DNA of 64,000 bases from Hippopus hippopus (lineage: Eukaryota; Mollusca; Bivalvia; Cardiida; Cardiidae), in the NCBI GenBank assembly GCA_946811185.2, contig OX328108.1, positions 5,231,501 to 5,295,500 of the forward strand. Reading direction: 5' to 3'. This document shows, one piece after another, positions 10,306 through 19,969 of the stretch; the stretch's first letter is position 1; every line of letters starts with the position of its first letter. The notes beneath the pieces are model-generated. The model saw only the letters and a program-made list of their open reading frames with translations, searched no databases and was not told the origin of the DNA. The position numbers and the translations under genes are program-made.

Positions 10306-10745
10306 AACTCTTTACCACACATCCCGAGTTTTGAATGACCATAACAGAGACGGCTTTTAAAATCATTGAGAGAAAAGGAGAAAATACTGGATACCAGCAT
10401 TTTCTCACGATGTTTCCTATCCTTTCAGGGTTAAAAAAGAAAAATAAAAAACATCATAAGCTTTGAATTTGGAACAGTCTGTTTCTTTCGTTTAGTAAAT
10501 ATCTAATTTTTATAAAAGTTAAACCATGTACCATACAATCCTGTATCTTAACGACCCCGAGGAGGAACACTTTCGAAAACATAAAGGGAAAAGGAGAAAG
10601 TGCTGGTAACCAGCATTTTCTTTTTTCCCCAAATATGTTCTACACTAAGAAAATTTCAAGAAATTTGAGCCAATTTTAATTTGACGTCTGCAAGAATTTT
10701 AAAAATGAACGCGTCTGAAATTGTGTGGTCTGGTAAAGGGCCAAG
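10306..10745. mobile_element. Two MITE-1 copies, degraded
   Basis: The first starts CTTAACTCTTTACCACACATC (about 10306). The second runs 10525-10745, ends GTGTGGTCTGGTAAAGGGCC, and has a clear AAAGTGCTGGTAACCAGC core. Confidence 0.6.
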
Positions 10746-10900
10746 GGTGAAAGATTCAAATGTCATCACGCAGTCGACCTAGGGGCAAGATAAGAAGGAG
10801 CTATGTAATTTTGCCGGTGAAATTCCCAAAGTAAGCAGGCTTTCACCTTAATTTAACTGATAGAAGTGACGTAAAACTCCATCTATTCATTGTTTATGTG

Positions 10901-10906
10901 TTTATT
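10901..10906 (-). promoter_or_regulatory. Putative polyadenylation signal of gene A
   Basis: AATAAA on the minus strand, about 67 bases after the gene A stop codon. The corresponding stretch after gene B's stop shows no AATAAA or ATTAAA before a repeat fragment begins. Confidence 0.55.
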
Positions 10907-10972
10907 TAATGTATTTTTTGAAGACCAAAATTAAACCAAACATCTGTTCGGTAAATGTCACCATCACCATCG

Positions 10973-11117
10973 TTATACAAACTGATCCTCAGCGCAGTCA
11001 CGGACGAACAAACCAGTGTACCCAAAGTCGAAAATCGGTTTTCCAATCTGGAATTGTCCCTCCCCGTAATGATTCGTAACGGTGATCGTTCGTCCTTCAA
11101 CAACTCTGCCCGTAGCT
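10973..11117 (-). CDS. Gene A (secreted PAN/CCP/mucin-like mosaic protein), last exon
   Basis: This 47-codon terminal exon begins at acceptor TTTTTACAG|A and completes an Arg split across the intron (AG|A, phase 2). It ends at TAA 10973-10975. The translation starts RATGRVVEGRTITVTNHYGE and contains GQFQIGKPI and GLFVRDC. The equivalent exon of gene B (45585-45753) shares GRV, HGEGQFxIGxP and LFVR-C. It lies in a different frame from the longer open frame here. With the preceding exon it forms an unrecognised C-terminal domain of about 110 residues. The end differs from B: around TTTGTATAA the two genes are read one base apart, so A stops earlier. Confidence 0.8.
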
Positions 11118-11247
11118 CTGTAAAAAGAAAGATATTAACATAAAATTACATTTTTTTTTTGTCTACTACTCTGTTATTTGCTTTTAAAGTGTGGAAGATA
11201 GACTATAAGTTTCCTTTGGGTACAGAGTAGATCTTGATCACATCAAC

Positions 11248-11448
11248 CCGTATCCTGCTAAATGAGTGAAATGAAACTTAAGCCGATAGCAAAAACCCAG
11301 ATTTTGTAATTTCAAAGTATTTTTTTGAGGAAAATATGTCCTTACCGGACAGTGTAGATCCAAGATCAGACTGCACGTTCTGATCTTGATCTTGATCTAC
11401 ACTGTCCGCAAGGTGTCAGCGTTTCGCGCTTAGCAGTCAAAGGGTTAA
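11248..11448. mobile_element. MITE-2 copy in gene A last intron
   Basis: Starts CCCGTATCCTGCTAAATGAG and ends TTAGCAGTCAAAGGGTTAA. The palindromic core is AGATCAGACTGCACGTTCTG. Absent from the same intron of gene B. Confidence 0.7.
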
Positions 11449-11539
11449 ATTTTTTAAGTTTATATTGTAAGTGTTAAATGATTCAAATCCACATTTGAAC
11501 ACTTCTCATTTCTTCAAGTTAAAGGTGCGTTTAGACTTA

Positions 11540-12480
11540 CTAACGAGAAGTCGTGTCTAAAACAAAACCAAAACCAATGGCGTTATATGAAGTACAATCT
11601 ATTGCAGCCATTTACACAGAACGGGGCACATTTTATTGCTTTGCAGTGTCCATTACAGGCTTTCATATTTCATTTGTTATTCACGTTATGGGTTAGTTAA
11701 CGTTTTGTCTTAGTTACGGGGCACCGTGTAAGTCATGATAATATCGCATTAGCTCGCGAGACTTGCTCGTTGTCTTACCAGATATACATAAGAGGGTTCA
11801 AAGAGAGATAACTCTACCGAACCGGCGACAATAAGTATCATTTAACATTCTTTGCAACCACCTTGGTCTGTATTCACCAAACATTCTTGAGATTATTCTT
11901 AGTATAATTACAGATTTAGTAAGTGACCTAACCTTTGATAGGCTAAAGCATTTGGTTCTTTGGAATAGTTGGTGAATACGGACCCTTGTCATGAAACCCT
12001 ACAGGATCAGTATTGAAACTAAACTTTTATGACAGGGTATTTCAAAAAAGTGTGATTTTTTATGACACCATTTTGGTGCCATCATCCGGACATTAGCTGA
12101 GATAACTATGATGCATAGATCAACTGATAAAATTAAGCGCAAAAGGAAAAAAAAACCTATTTATTTTGCCGAATTTCCAGCATGAGCCTGTGCAGTGTTT
12201 CAAAACAAATACCACGTGATTCCCCTTCGTCGAATACGTGCCCTGGGCTCATTTTCACCAACACAAGTTCTGACTGGCTAAACCAATTACTCGTTACGAA
12301 CAATTTCCCTCTTTGCCACATGTTTCAATGTATCAGACCTCATCAAGAAGCGCATATTTTCACAAATTTTCGTTTATAATCTCTCTCTCTCTCTGCATTT
12401 GAATACTTACACTTGTCGATGGCAAATAACAAGTGTTGAAACTTTTCTCTACGTACATATGGACTATTTGTGCATCCTAA
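11540..12480. repeat. Duplicated intron block of gene A (pairs with 47880-49070)
   Basis: Collinear shared stretches include GGGTTAGTTAACGTTTTGTC, GTGCAGTGTTTCAAAACAAA, a CT microsatellite, and AACAAGTGTTGAAACTTTTC. These give intron-level homology of genes A and B, independent of coding sequence. Confidence 0.8.
11858..11987. mobile_element. MITE-4 copy
   Basis: Ends CTGTATTCACCAAACATTCTT and ATAGTTGGTGAATACGGACC are inverted. The interior carries the GGCTAAAGCATTTGG stem shared with other copies. Confidence 0.6.
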
Positions 12481-12689
12481 TCAATGCGTAGTTCCCTGCA
12501 CTATTCCAGTTTAGCGAGGTGATGCTTATATACGGTAACCGTTACCATTTGTACAGACCAGTGGCTAGGGGGGAGCGTTGCAAAGAAGTAACAGGATGCA
12601 AAGAGAGGGGCACTGGCAGGCGTAATATAATTGAAATACTACCAAAAACAACGTATTACAAAAAAGATCACTTGCGAAAAGACCCGGCC

Positions 12690-12870
12690 CCGTTTTCACC
12701 AACCATTCATAAAAAAAAAACACTCTTACTCTAATTCTCAAGACAATCTATGATAGGGTAAAGCAAACGGTTTAGTCAATCAGAAACTATGTTATTATCA
12801 TTATTATTATTATTTTTTTTTTTTCAGTTTAGAATAAGCCTAAAATTATATTGTAGAATGGTCGGTCAAT
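12690..12870. mobile_element. MITE-4 copy beside a gene A exon
   Basis: Left end TTTTCACCAACCATTCATAA; right end AGAATGGTCGGTCAATACGG. It lies directly downstream of the 12888 splice donor of gene A. A related copy occupies the same place in gene B (59450-59620), so this insertion predates the locus duplication. Confidence 0.65.
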
Positions 12871-12887
12871 ACGGCAGCTCTACTTAC

Positions 12888-13077
12888 CTACAATTGGAGT
12901 CTTTGATACATACTTGGAACAGGTCATTCATCGCTACCCGGGCATCTACCAACGGCGATAAGTCGAATACCTCAGGGCTTCCCTTCAGGTTCCCAAGGTC
13001 AATGATTACTATGTTCTCGTATTCCTGATATGTACTACCGTATCTTTGCAATACAGCGTCCACAGGCACTGGACAGT
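12888..13077 (-). CDS. Gene A, C-terminal-domain exon
   Basis: This exon opens at acceptor CTTACAG|AC (phase 1) and closes TGTAG|GTAAGT (phase 2). The translation begins DCPVPVDAVLQRYGSTYQEY and ends QVCIKDSNCR, continuing into the exon at 11117. Gene B's counterpart (59633-59831) has ECPMPADTSQPRYGSKYQKY and ends NEDSNCR; phases and Cys positions agree, but the middle of the domain has diverged strongly. I recognise no known domain. The Cys at the start and the paired Cys at the end suggest a disulphide-stabilised extracellular fold. The upstream donor expected at phase 1 is not evident in gene A (see exon 18531-19090). Confidence 0.82.
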
Positions 13078-13719
13078 CTGTAAGAGTAAACGCGCCATAC
13101 TTAGTGTTATTACAAATACTCGCATTATTATTTAGATTTATCAGTGCATGTTCGTGTTACGGAAAGATGTCTCGAAAGCTTCAAAGAATTTTCTGAATAC
13201 ATTTCTGATTCTAATTTTCTGAACTAACCATCTGATAGCTAGTGTTCGAGTAAGAAATAGCAGGCAAAACCATGTGTAAAACTGTAGGTGAACACGGACC
13301 CAATACGCTTTACAAGGATTTATGTATCTTTACATATTCATATTGTCACATAGCCTCTCTTGTTTTGATTGTAATGGAGTCGTTACGAATTTACGCGCGT
13401 TTGAGATAAGATAAGGTGACGTCATTTTTAAAGCAGTATCTTCTTGGTCGTTAGTTCCAAATACAGTGTTCAATACAAATATCTTAGTTAATTCAGCCGT
13501 GAAATTGGTAACATTGGTAAAGCTAAGGTTTGTATCATTTTCAGTTTTAAGGTCAAGTAATTATATAACAGCTTCTTTGAAGATTCCGACGTGCACTTAC
13601 GTCTAAGCTGTATGTCGGTTTCATTCACAAATATGTAGGGCTGTTATAAAGATTTCACGATTTTTGTGAACTAATCAGGCTATGACTGTGATGAAACAAA
13701 ATCTAACATTCGTTGCCAT

Positions 13720-13931
13720 TTAACCCTTATCCTGCTAAATAAGGGAAATGATACTTTCAAGCCGATAGTAAAAAACCCAAGTTTTGCTATTTCACAGGTA
13801 ATTTCTTGGGGCAAATATGTCCTTATCGGACAATGTAGATCAAAGATCAGACTGCACGTTCTGTGCAGTCTGATCTTTATCTACACTGTCCGCAAAAGGT
13901 CACTGAGTCGCGCTTAGCAGCCTAAGGGTTC
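13720..13931. mobile_element. MITE-2 copy, well preserved
   Basis: TTAACCCTTATCCTGCTAAA on the left and TTAGCAGCCTAAGGGTT on the right; core AGACTGCACGTTCTGTGCAG. The TTAA flank is intact on the left and mutated (TTCA) on the right. Intronic in gene A. Confidence 0.78.
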
Positions 13932-14394
13932 AGATAAAGAATTATTAAAATTGGCAAAAAATTGCTATTGAACTCGACAAAGGCTGACTGAACAACATTT
14001 TTGTAGACTTAATTAATACTACTACTACTAATGATAATGATAATAATAATACATGTAATAATAATAAATAGAATTCCACGACAACTTTTGTCAGATCTTA
14101 TATAGATCACTTATCTTCATAAATTTGAAAACAAAACATAAAAAAAAAAAATGACAGGTATGTTTTAGAGTCCTCGGCTCCATATTTTCATTCAGAAGGT
14201 GATACTCAAATAGCAATATTACACAAAGACAACGGTATACATACAGCATAAGGGTACATTCAAACATCTGTGTAGTCCATACAATATACAAGCACTTAGA
14301 ATAGTATTGCTCTTACTTATCAAATTACTTAAGTAACCTCTTCAGTGGAGTATGTTTCTGACAAAAGAAAAAGTAAGACTCCAGTATGGAAAAA

Positions 14395-14485
14395 AGTAAT
14401 TTTGGCATTAGATGATATCACGGCGGTCAGTGAACCTATGCATATGTTTCCTGCCTTTCTCATACCATAACAAAAACTACTAGGC
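14395..14485 (-). mobile_element. SINE-1 central-region fragment
   Basis: GATATCACGGCGGTCAGTG and CTATGCATATG match the central region of the neighbouring SINE-1. The tRNA-like head is absent. Confidence 0.45.
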
Positions 14486-14555
14486 AATTTTTCTCTATAA
14501 TTCAAAAAAAGTAAAACATCATTTTAACTAAAAAAAGAAATTCCATTGCGCTCTT

Positions 14556-14820
14556 GAGTTTGTTTGTACAGGAGTTTAACGCTGCTTTAATCGCTATAAG
14601 GTCATATCACGGCAGTCAGTGGACCTATGCATATACTCTCTGGCTTTTTCACACCAGTACTGACAAAAACTTTCTTTCCAAGTGTCTACTTTTTTCACAT
14701 ACATCAGAGGTGAGAAGCGAAAACTCGAGGGAAAGACAGTTTGCCCGCAACCGGGTATCGAACGTACAACTACCACCTCACAAGTCAGATACCTTAGCCA
14801 CTGAGCTACCTGGCCGGGCA
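14556..14820 (-). mobile_element. SINE-1 copy, tRNA-derived, minus strand
   Basis: The minus strand opens with a tRNA-like head, CCCGGCCAGGTAGCTCAGTG, containing an A-box-like TAGCTCAGTGG, and a B-box-like GGTTGCGGGCAA region. It is followed by the family's central region, whose plus-strand reading is TCATATCACGGCAGTCAGTG. It lies in the large intron of gene A. The ORFs across it are shadows. Confidence 0.65.
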
Positions 14821-15127
14821 GAAATTCACGTACTGAACATACTTGATAAAAAAGAACATTATTTCTCAAAAACATTCTATGTTTTTCGGAATAAAATAGA
14901 AAGGTCAGTCGAAACGTAACATTTTCAAAATATTGAAGACAAATACTAGTTCGATCTTGAACACTTCACAATTAGGTTTACCTTGATTAAACATCCTAAT
15001 GAATAATTTAGCATTTTGATAGAAATTATCCCTTTTATTTGTTTCTTTTGAATCTGGTGCAAGAACTTTCATTGCAACGAACACAATGACTCCACTTTGT
15101 AACAAGCTTTTTACCTCATACGCATAT

Positions 15128-15344
15128 GTACATTTGATATGGAAAGCACGAATAAATAGTCACGTGGTCTAAGTTAGATAGAAAATCTCGTACACATGTA
15201 CATGTACATTTGATATGGAAAGCACGAATAAATAGTCACGTGGTCTAAGTTAGATAGAAAATCTCGTGCCGTGGTATATGGGAAATATACACTCGCTAAC
15301 GCTCTTGTATATTTCCCATATACCACGGCACTCGTTTTCTATCC
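15128..15344. repeat. 64-bp direct repeat pair abutting a 39-bp inverted repeat
   Basis: Two near-identical copies (15128-15191 and 15204-15267) of a unit starting GTACATTTGATATGGAAAGC. The second copy runs into the left arm of a hairpin: arms 15253-15291 and 15306-15344, sharing GTGCCGTGGTATATGGGAAA, spacer about 14 bases. It lies just past the 3' end of the transposase remnant. Confidence 0.85.
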
Positions 15345-16653
15345 CATGCAACGTTGATAATTTTAAATTCACTATTGTCCCTTCCGATCCCATTTTTTAA
15401 AATTCCCCATATTAATTCGATTGGATTTAAGTCACAATGATATGGAGGTAGTCTTACAATGTTATGGCCAGCTTTTTTTTTTTTAATAATTCATGTACTT
15501 CATATACATGTCCATGTTAATGTTGTTTGATTATGTCATATGGTTTAGGCTTTGTTAGTTTCTTTTCAAAGGGTATTTCATTTTTTTTTTCTAGCCACTC
15601 CTTCATGTCTCCTTTTATATTAGCTGATGTCAGTGTTTTCGTACCTATCACACGCGTCCCATGATACGAAGCATTGGCCATTACTACAGTACTTTTTGGT
15701 GTAAAGACTGGTAAAAGCTGGTCATTAATCCATGCATTAAATATTCTGGAGGTCATCTCAGAATGGTACTCACGGCCATCATTTGATATAGAACGAAACA
15801 TAAGGTCACAACCTGGTAAAACAACAACAACAAAAAATAACCCTTTATTTACTACCAGCGTGCAGAATCACGAATCTTTGGTCCTTATTTATGGGCAGAT
15901 TTCTCATTGGTAAGGACTCTAGTGATATCCACTGATGAGAAGAATAATGATTTGTGCCTACCCATGTCTCATCTAAATACACAAGTTCACTGCCCTCTTC
16001 TCTTTTACTCCTTATTGGCATTAACCCTTTCCCAAACAATCCCTGGTTTTCACGACCCTGAAAAAGAAGCCTTTTGAAAACATTGTGGGAAAAGGAGAAA
16101 ATGCTGGTAACCAGCATTTTCTCCTTTTCCCACAATGTTTTCTACCCTTCCCAGAACAAATTTAAATTTTTGAGTCACGTTTAATTTTGTTGTCTGTAAA
16201 TGCTTTCAATTTGGAAAGGTCTAAAATTGTCGTTTGGTAAAGAGTTAAATAGCTTGCACATTGAGCAGTAAGATCACACTTCTCCATCAAAACGTGTCTA
16301 TTTCCAGTTACTTTTCTATATCTAAAGCCAAATTTGTGAAGAGTTTTCCACAACTGATATTTGCTCACATGTAATTCATGGTTATCTAATAAATAAGTTT
16401 TTAACTGCACCAAGGAAATGTTCACATTTTTCTCAATCAGATTTAAAATTGCTCTTTTTATGACATTTTGGTCAAAATTATCCAATTCTCCCTCTGGCAT
16501 CCTGGAAACACTTTGAGATAACCCGCCCAATCGCCTTTCTCTTTCTTGAACAATCCATAAAGAACACTTTTGTTTATTTCCAGAGCTTGCCATGTGCGTT
16601 GGCTTACTTTCTCCCATGCAAAAATGGTCTCCTTCTTTTGGCTTCCTTTTCAA
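15345..16653 (-). pseudogene. Dead DDE-type (Tc1/IS630-like, DDE_3) transposase
   Basis: From the 5' end (right): an N-terminal helix-turn-helix-like region (SLVQLKTYLLDN, SKYQLWKTLHKFGFRYRK) at 16162-16653; first catalytic block VYLDETWV at about 15965; then HSEMTSRIFNAWIN and VVMANASYHG at about 15660-15760, where the second catalytic Asp of VMDNASYH is Ala. The third block, RLPPYHCDLNPIE at about 15415-15455, sits in another frame after at least one indel (stop near 15517). A MITE-1 (16025-16244) splits the coding frame at a TTAA. A short non-coding stretch near 15820-15855 may be an intron. It lies in an intron of gene A; no clear terminal repeats were identified. Confidence 0.82.
16025..16244. 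mobile_element. MITE-1 copy with TTAA duplication, inside the transposase
   Basis: A 220-bp element flanked by TTAA at 16021-16024 and 16245-16248. Ends CCCTTTCCCAAACAATCC and GTCGTTTGGTAAAGAG; core GAAAATGCTGGTAACCAGCA is a perfect palindrome. Removing the element plus one TTAA restores the transposase reading across the site, so the TTAA duplication is real. TTAA specificity and CCCTTT ends point to piggyBac-type mobilisation. Confidence 0.88.
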
Positions 16654-17635
16654 AATACTTATACACTTTCAAAAAAATATATTCCGTCTCCTTACTTAAT
16701 TTGGGAGCCACATTTCTTACTTTTGCATAGAATTTAAGTTACATGTGAGGCCAAGAATATTGAAAATCTTGATTATAAAAAGTTACTCTTACTCACATAT
16801 GTTTTCAGTTTTTGAATACAGCCACTTTCAAGAATTATTCCAAGATAAAAACAGAAATGACATTAACAGGCATACATTCTTTTCTCACAGTGTTTTCTTT
16901 CAGCAGTAATGTTTCGATTCTCTACATAATCCATAATAGCTTGAGAAGATGTGATAAAATTCTGTATTGGCTAAAGGGTAATCAAATTGTAAAGGTGTGT
17001 ACATACTCAAATAATACTATTTCTATTGCCTAAAAGGTGAGCTTTGTGAAACATGAAAATGTTTTTAACATGTTTTTATTGTTATGCTAATTGTGCATAC
17101 TTTAAGCTACTATTGAATCTAAATATGGGTAAAAATACTGCAAAAACATGTGGTTTTACTATGATTTGTTATTGTTTATGGCTGTTTTCCGACTGTCTGT
17201 GGCTAAGGCCAAAAAAAGCTGAAATATTACTATAGAGTTTAATAGATAAAAGCATGAAATTGAAAGTGAAATGTTGTGAAAAATTGATTGTGTGGTTTTT
17301 GTAAATAAATAACACTGTACCCAAGAAATACTGAATAAGTTGTTTCATTTGAATGCATTTGATCAAAACGTTAGTTTTTATAGCAACCAAATGGACCATA
17401 CATGTTTCGTTGCTTGCATCATGCATTATGCTTCACTGGCAAGGTATCCTGATATACTGAGTACACATAAGGATGCTACTAAATCTAAAGCATTAAGGAA
17501 TTTTTTTCTCATGGGGGACTTCCTCCGGTGCTCGATGGTGAATGCGTTAAACTCGTATTTGGAAAATTCTGACTTCCCATGTTGACATGGGTGGGTCAAG
17601 GCAGTCCTAAATCTCAGCCTGGTATTCAAGATGTT
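16654..17635. other. Intronic, nothing recognised
   Basis: AT-rich intron of gene A. The short open frames on both strands overlap each other and have no recognisable motif. Confidence 0.4.
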
Positions 17636-17725
17636 TACAAAGATTTTCTCCTATTCCCAAAATGTTTTCAAAATCCTTCTACTCCAAGGTCGTTAAAAAT
17701 CAAGATTGTTTGGTTAAAATGTAAT
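17636..17725. repeat. MITE-1 right half
   Basis: TTTTCTCCTATTCCCAAAAT through AAATCAAGATTGTTTGGTTAA. The left half is missing. Confidence 0.5.
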
Positions 17726-17823
17726 GTGCGTTATCGACCGATTGCCAGTTAATGTGAAATAATGAAGATATATCGGAGCGATAGTTGTAAACATATTAGT
17801 GAAGATATCTACAGATGTTATTT

Positions 17824-18444
17824 TGAAAGATGTTAGTACAGATATCTTCTTATATAAATAGGATATACATGTAACCTGTTTTCATTATCACTTTCACTCT
17901 ATATACAGAGTATTCTAGAAACATAAAGAACATTCATTGGTTTTTCCATTGTGGTTATTTTTAGAAACAGGTTGTTAGTAAACAAGTTGTTTACCAATCC
18001 ATCTTGTCATCTTTCTAGAAAAGACTAATCTAGAATTTTCCAAGCTGATATAAATAGGAGTGACTTACTTGGTGGATTTTGATTTTGAAGTTAGACTTGT
18101 CGCTTTGAGGATACAGAATTAGTGAAAAGTGTTGGATTTAACTTGGGATACAGATCTGTAAGTTGGAATTATTTAATTTTTAAACAGGTTGTTCATAACT
18201 ATTTGCAAGTTAAAACTATTGTTAATTTAGGTTTTAGGAACCAGAAATTTCATACTTTTTGTAGTCTAAACATATTTCTTAATTTTGAGGGACTTATTCT
18301 ATTTCTTGTTCTAAGATTAAGAATTGTCAAAATTTCATTCAAACTTAACTCTTGTTGTATTCTTTGTCTTTATTCATTAATAAAAATTTTTAATTGTGAA
18401 GACTTGTTGCTGGTTTTCTTTCTCCTTACGCTTGTCTCGTAACA
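17824..18444 (+). mobile_element. Candidate solo LTR
   Basis: The segment reads like an LTR on the plus strand: TATA-like GATATAAATAGGAG at about 18047-18060 downstream of a TTCTAGAA-rich stretch, AATAAAAATTTTTA at about 18378, and a TG...CA boundary with a possible 4-bp ATTT repeat on either side (17820-17823, 18445-18448). No adjacent gag or pol is seen. The borders are tentative. Confidence 0.35.
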
Positions 18445-18530
18445 ATTTAAAGAATATATTTGTAAGGAGAGTGAAGTCATATTACTAGCACCAACATTTA
18501 ACACCAACAAACTTGCATGTTTCCCTTAAC

Positions 18531-19090
18531 TTGAACGCATGCTTGGTTTGAAATATCTAAGACTAGAGATCCACGACATTGACACCTGTGACGCCTGCAC
18601 TCTAAGTCAGACCTTAATCCACATGCATCGCCCAACTTGCAACTCGAATTGTATAAATTTAAAAACGTGTCATTGACGACCACAGTTTCCGTTGTTGTTG
18701 TTGAAGTCATTTGTGTCGTATATGTGCTTGTACTGCCTTTAGCATCTGTGGATGACTCCGCTGGCTTTGTCGTTTGGGAAGGCGTTATCGTATCTGATGA
18801 CGTAAAGGGGGTTGGCGCTGTTGTTGTACCCACTTTTGTAGGCGCACTTGATTCTGTAGGTGTATTCCGTTCTGTCGATGATGTAGGCTCAGTGGACTTA
18901 CTCGATAGCGTTTGTGGATGTGACACTGTCGATGTGCTCGGATCTTTGGGTGTGTCAGTACTCGATTCCGTACTCGATACAGACCAGTTAGGTTCTGTCT
19001 GGGTACTAGCTTCTGTTGGTGCCGTAGGCTCTATGGTGTGACTCGGTTCGGTTGTTGATTGTCTTGGTGGTGGGTCCGGGATAAATGAAC
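18531..19090 (-). CDS. Gene A, Thr/Ser-rich mucin-like exon with EB/EGF-like module
   Basis: The exon opens at acceptor ATTTTCAG|G (phase 1) with GSFIPDPPPRQSTTEPSHTI, then about 120 residues rich in Thr, Ser and Pro with APTE and TESS repeats, suited to mucin-type O-glycosylation. It ends with a six-Cys module, SCKLGDACGLRSDLEC then RRHRCQCRGS and ISNQACV, like an EB/EGF-type module. The best donor, CAA|GTTAAG after 18531, leaves phase 0, but the next recognised exon needs phase 1. Either a small exon is unseen, another donor is used, or the copy is disrupted. Gene B's equivalent exon stops before any Cys module and splices in phase. The end coordinate is therefore provisional. Confidence 0.72.
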
Positions 19091-19244
19091 CTGAAAATTT
19101 GGAAGAAGCCTTAACGTATCGTAATGAAGAATAATCTTACAAACCTAATGGCATGTGATAAAATGAAACAAATTGTTAAACTATAGCAATAAACTCTGAA
19201 CATACCTTTGACGAACGAGAAAAAATGAGCAGCGATATGGCAAA

Positions 19245-19490
19245 AGAGGGTTTAATGCATGTCCGTGATGCATTATACCGAGCTATTGATCACGTAATTA
19301 TGGATGCATAGAATCCATTTGTCTAACAATCGACAAAATCATTAAGTAGACTGGTCCATTGACATGCAGGAAATTGACCAATAGCAAAAGGTTTCGACCT
19401 ATGTCAGCCTGCGCGGACTGCGCAGGATGACCTAGGTCGATTTTTTTTTTTTTTTTTGTAAATGCATTAAACCCTTTTCACAGAGTATGG
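19245..19490. mobile_element. MITE-3 copy in gene A intron
   Basis: Starts TTTAATGCATGTCCGTGATGC and ends in the ATTAAACCCTTTTCACAGAG end. The GC-rich core CAGCCTGCGCGGACTGCGCA is palindromic. An 18-T tract follows the core. Confidence 0.7.
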
Positions 19491-19628
19491 CTCAAATATG
19501 CTTGGTTTTGCTAACCTGTCTTACTCTCTGAGTAAACTCTCTACCTCTTCTCTTCTCCGCTTCTCTCTCTCTCCCATTCATAAACACACCTACACACCAC
19601 ACACCCACACCCAACACACCACATACAC

Positions 19629-19799
19629 CTGTACAATTTATTGGTTCCCCGCTCCAAGCACCAGTATCCATACACCGTCTGTGTCCAATTGGGATGTTCA
19701 AATTCTGGGCGTTGCTATATATATATGTCACCTTGTGTCCGATAAGCCGACCATTTCCCATCAAAGTACAATCGACTGGTTGAGCCAATTTCGTACATT
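19629..19799 (-). CDS. Gene A, CCP/sushi-like exon
   Basis: A symmetric phase 1-1 exon of 171 bases; acceptor TTTAAAACAG|AA, donor ACAG|GTGTAT. The translation starts ECTKLAQPVDCTLMGNGRL, contains GHRRCMDTGAWSGEP and ends INCTG. Four Cys and the terminal GxWSGxxxxC signature mark a CCP/sushi module, a beta-sandwich used for extracellular protein-protein recognition. Gene B's exon (63478-63651) shares DCxLMGNGRLIGHxVxYxY and WSGEP. Symmetric phase-1 borders let the exon be shuffled or lost without breaking the frame. It joins the exons at 21910 and 19090 in phase. Confidence 0.88.
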
Positions 19800-19969
19800 C
19801 TGTTTTAAAGAGAGAAATCAAAATGAAATACTATATATGAGGAAAATAGAAATTCATAATGTATACTGTTATTGTGACGATGGTTGTAACGATATTTTAA
19901 GTAATTAAGTTTTTGACACCCCCACACCTTTTACGACGGCTGGAAATTGATCCGATGAAACTCAGACAG

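Noticed and set aside
14554..14919. 121-codon plus-strand and 93-codon minus-strand frames.
   Set aside because: Both cover a SINE-1 copy with no protein-family signal.
18637..19041. 134-codon plus-strand frame rich in Val, Gly and Ser.
   Set aside because: Antisense shadow of the gene A Thr-rich exon, whose splice sites and paralogue support the minus strand.
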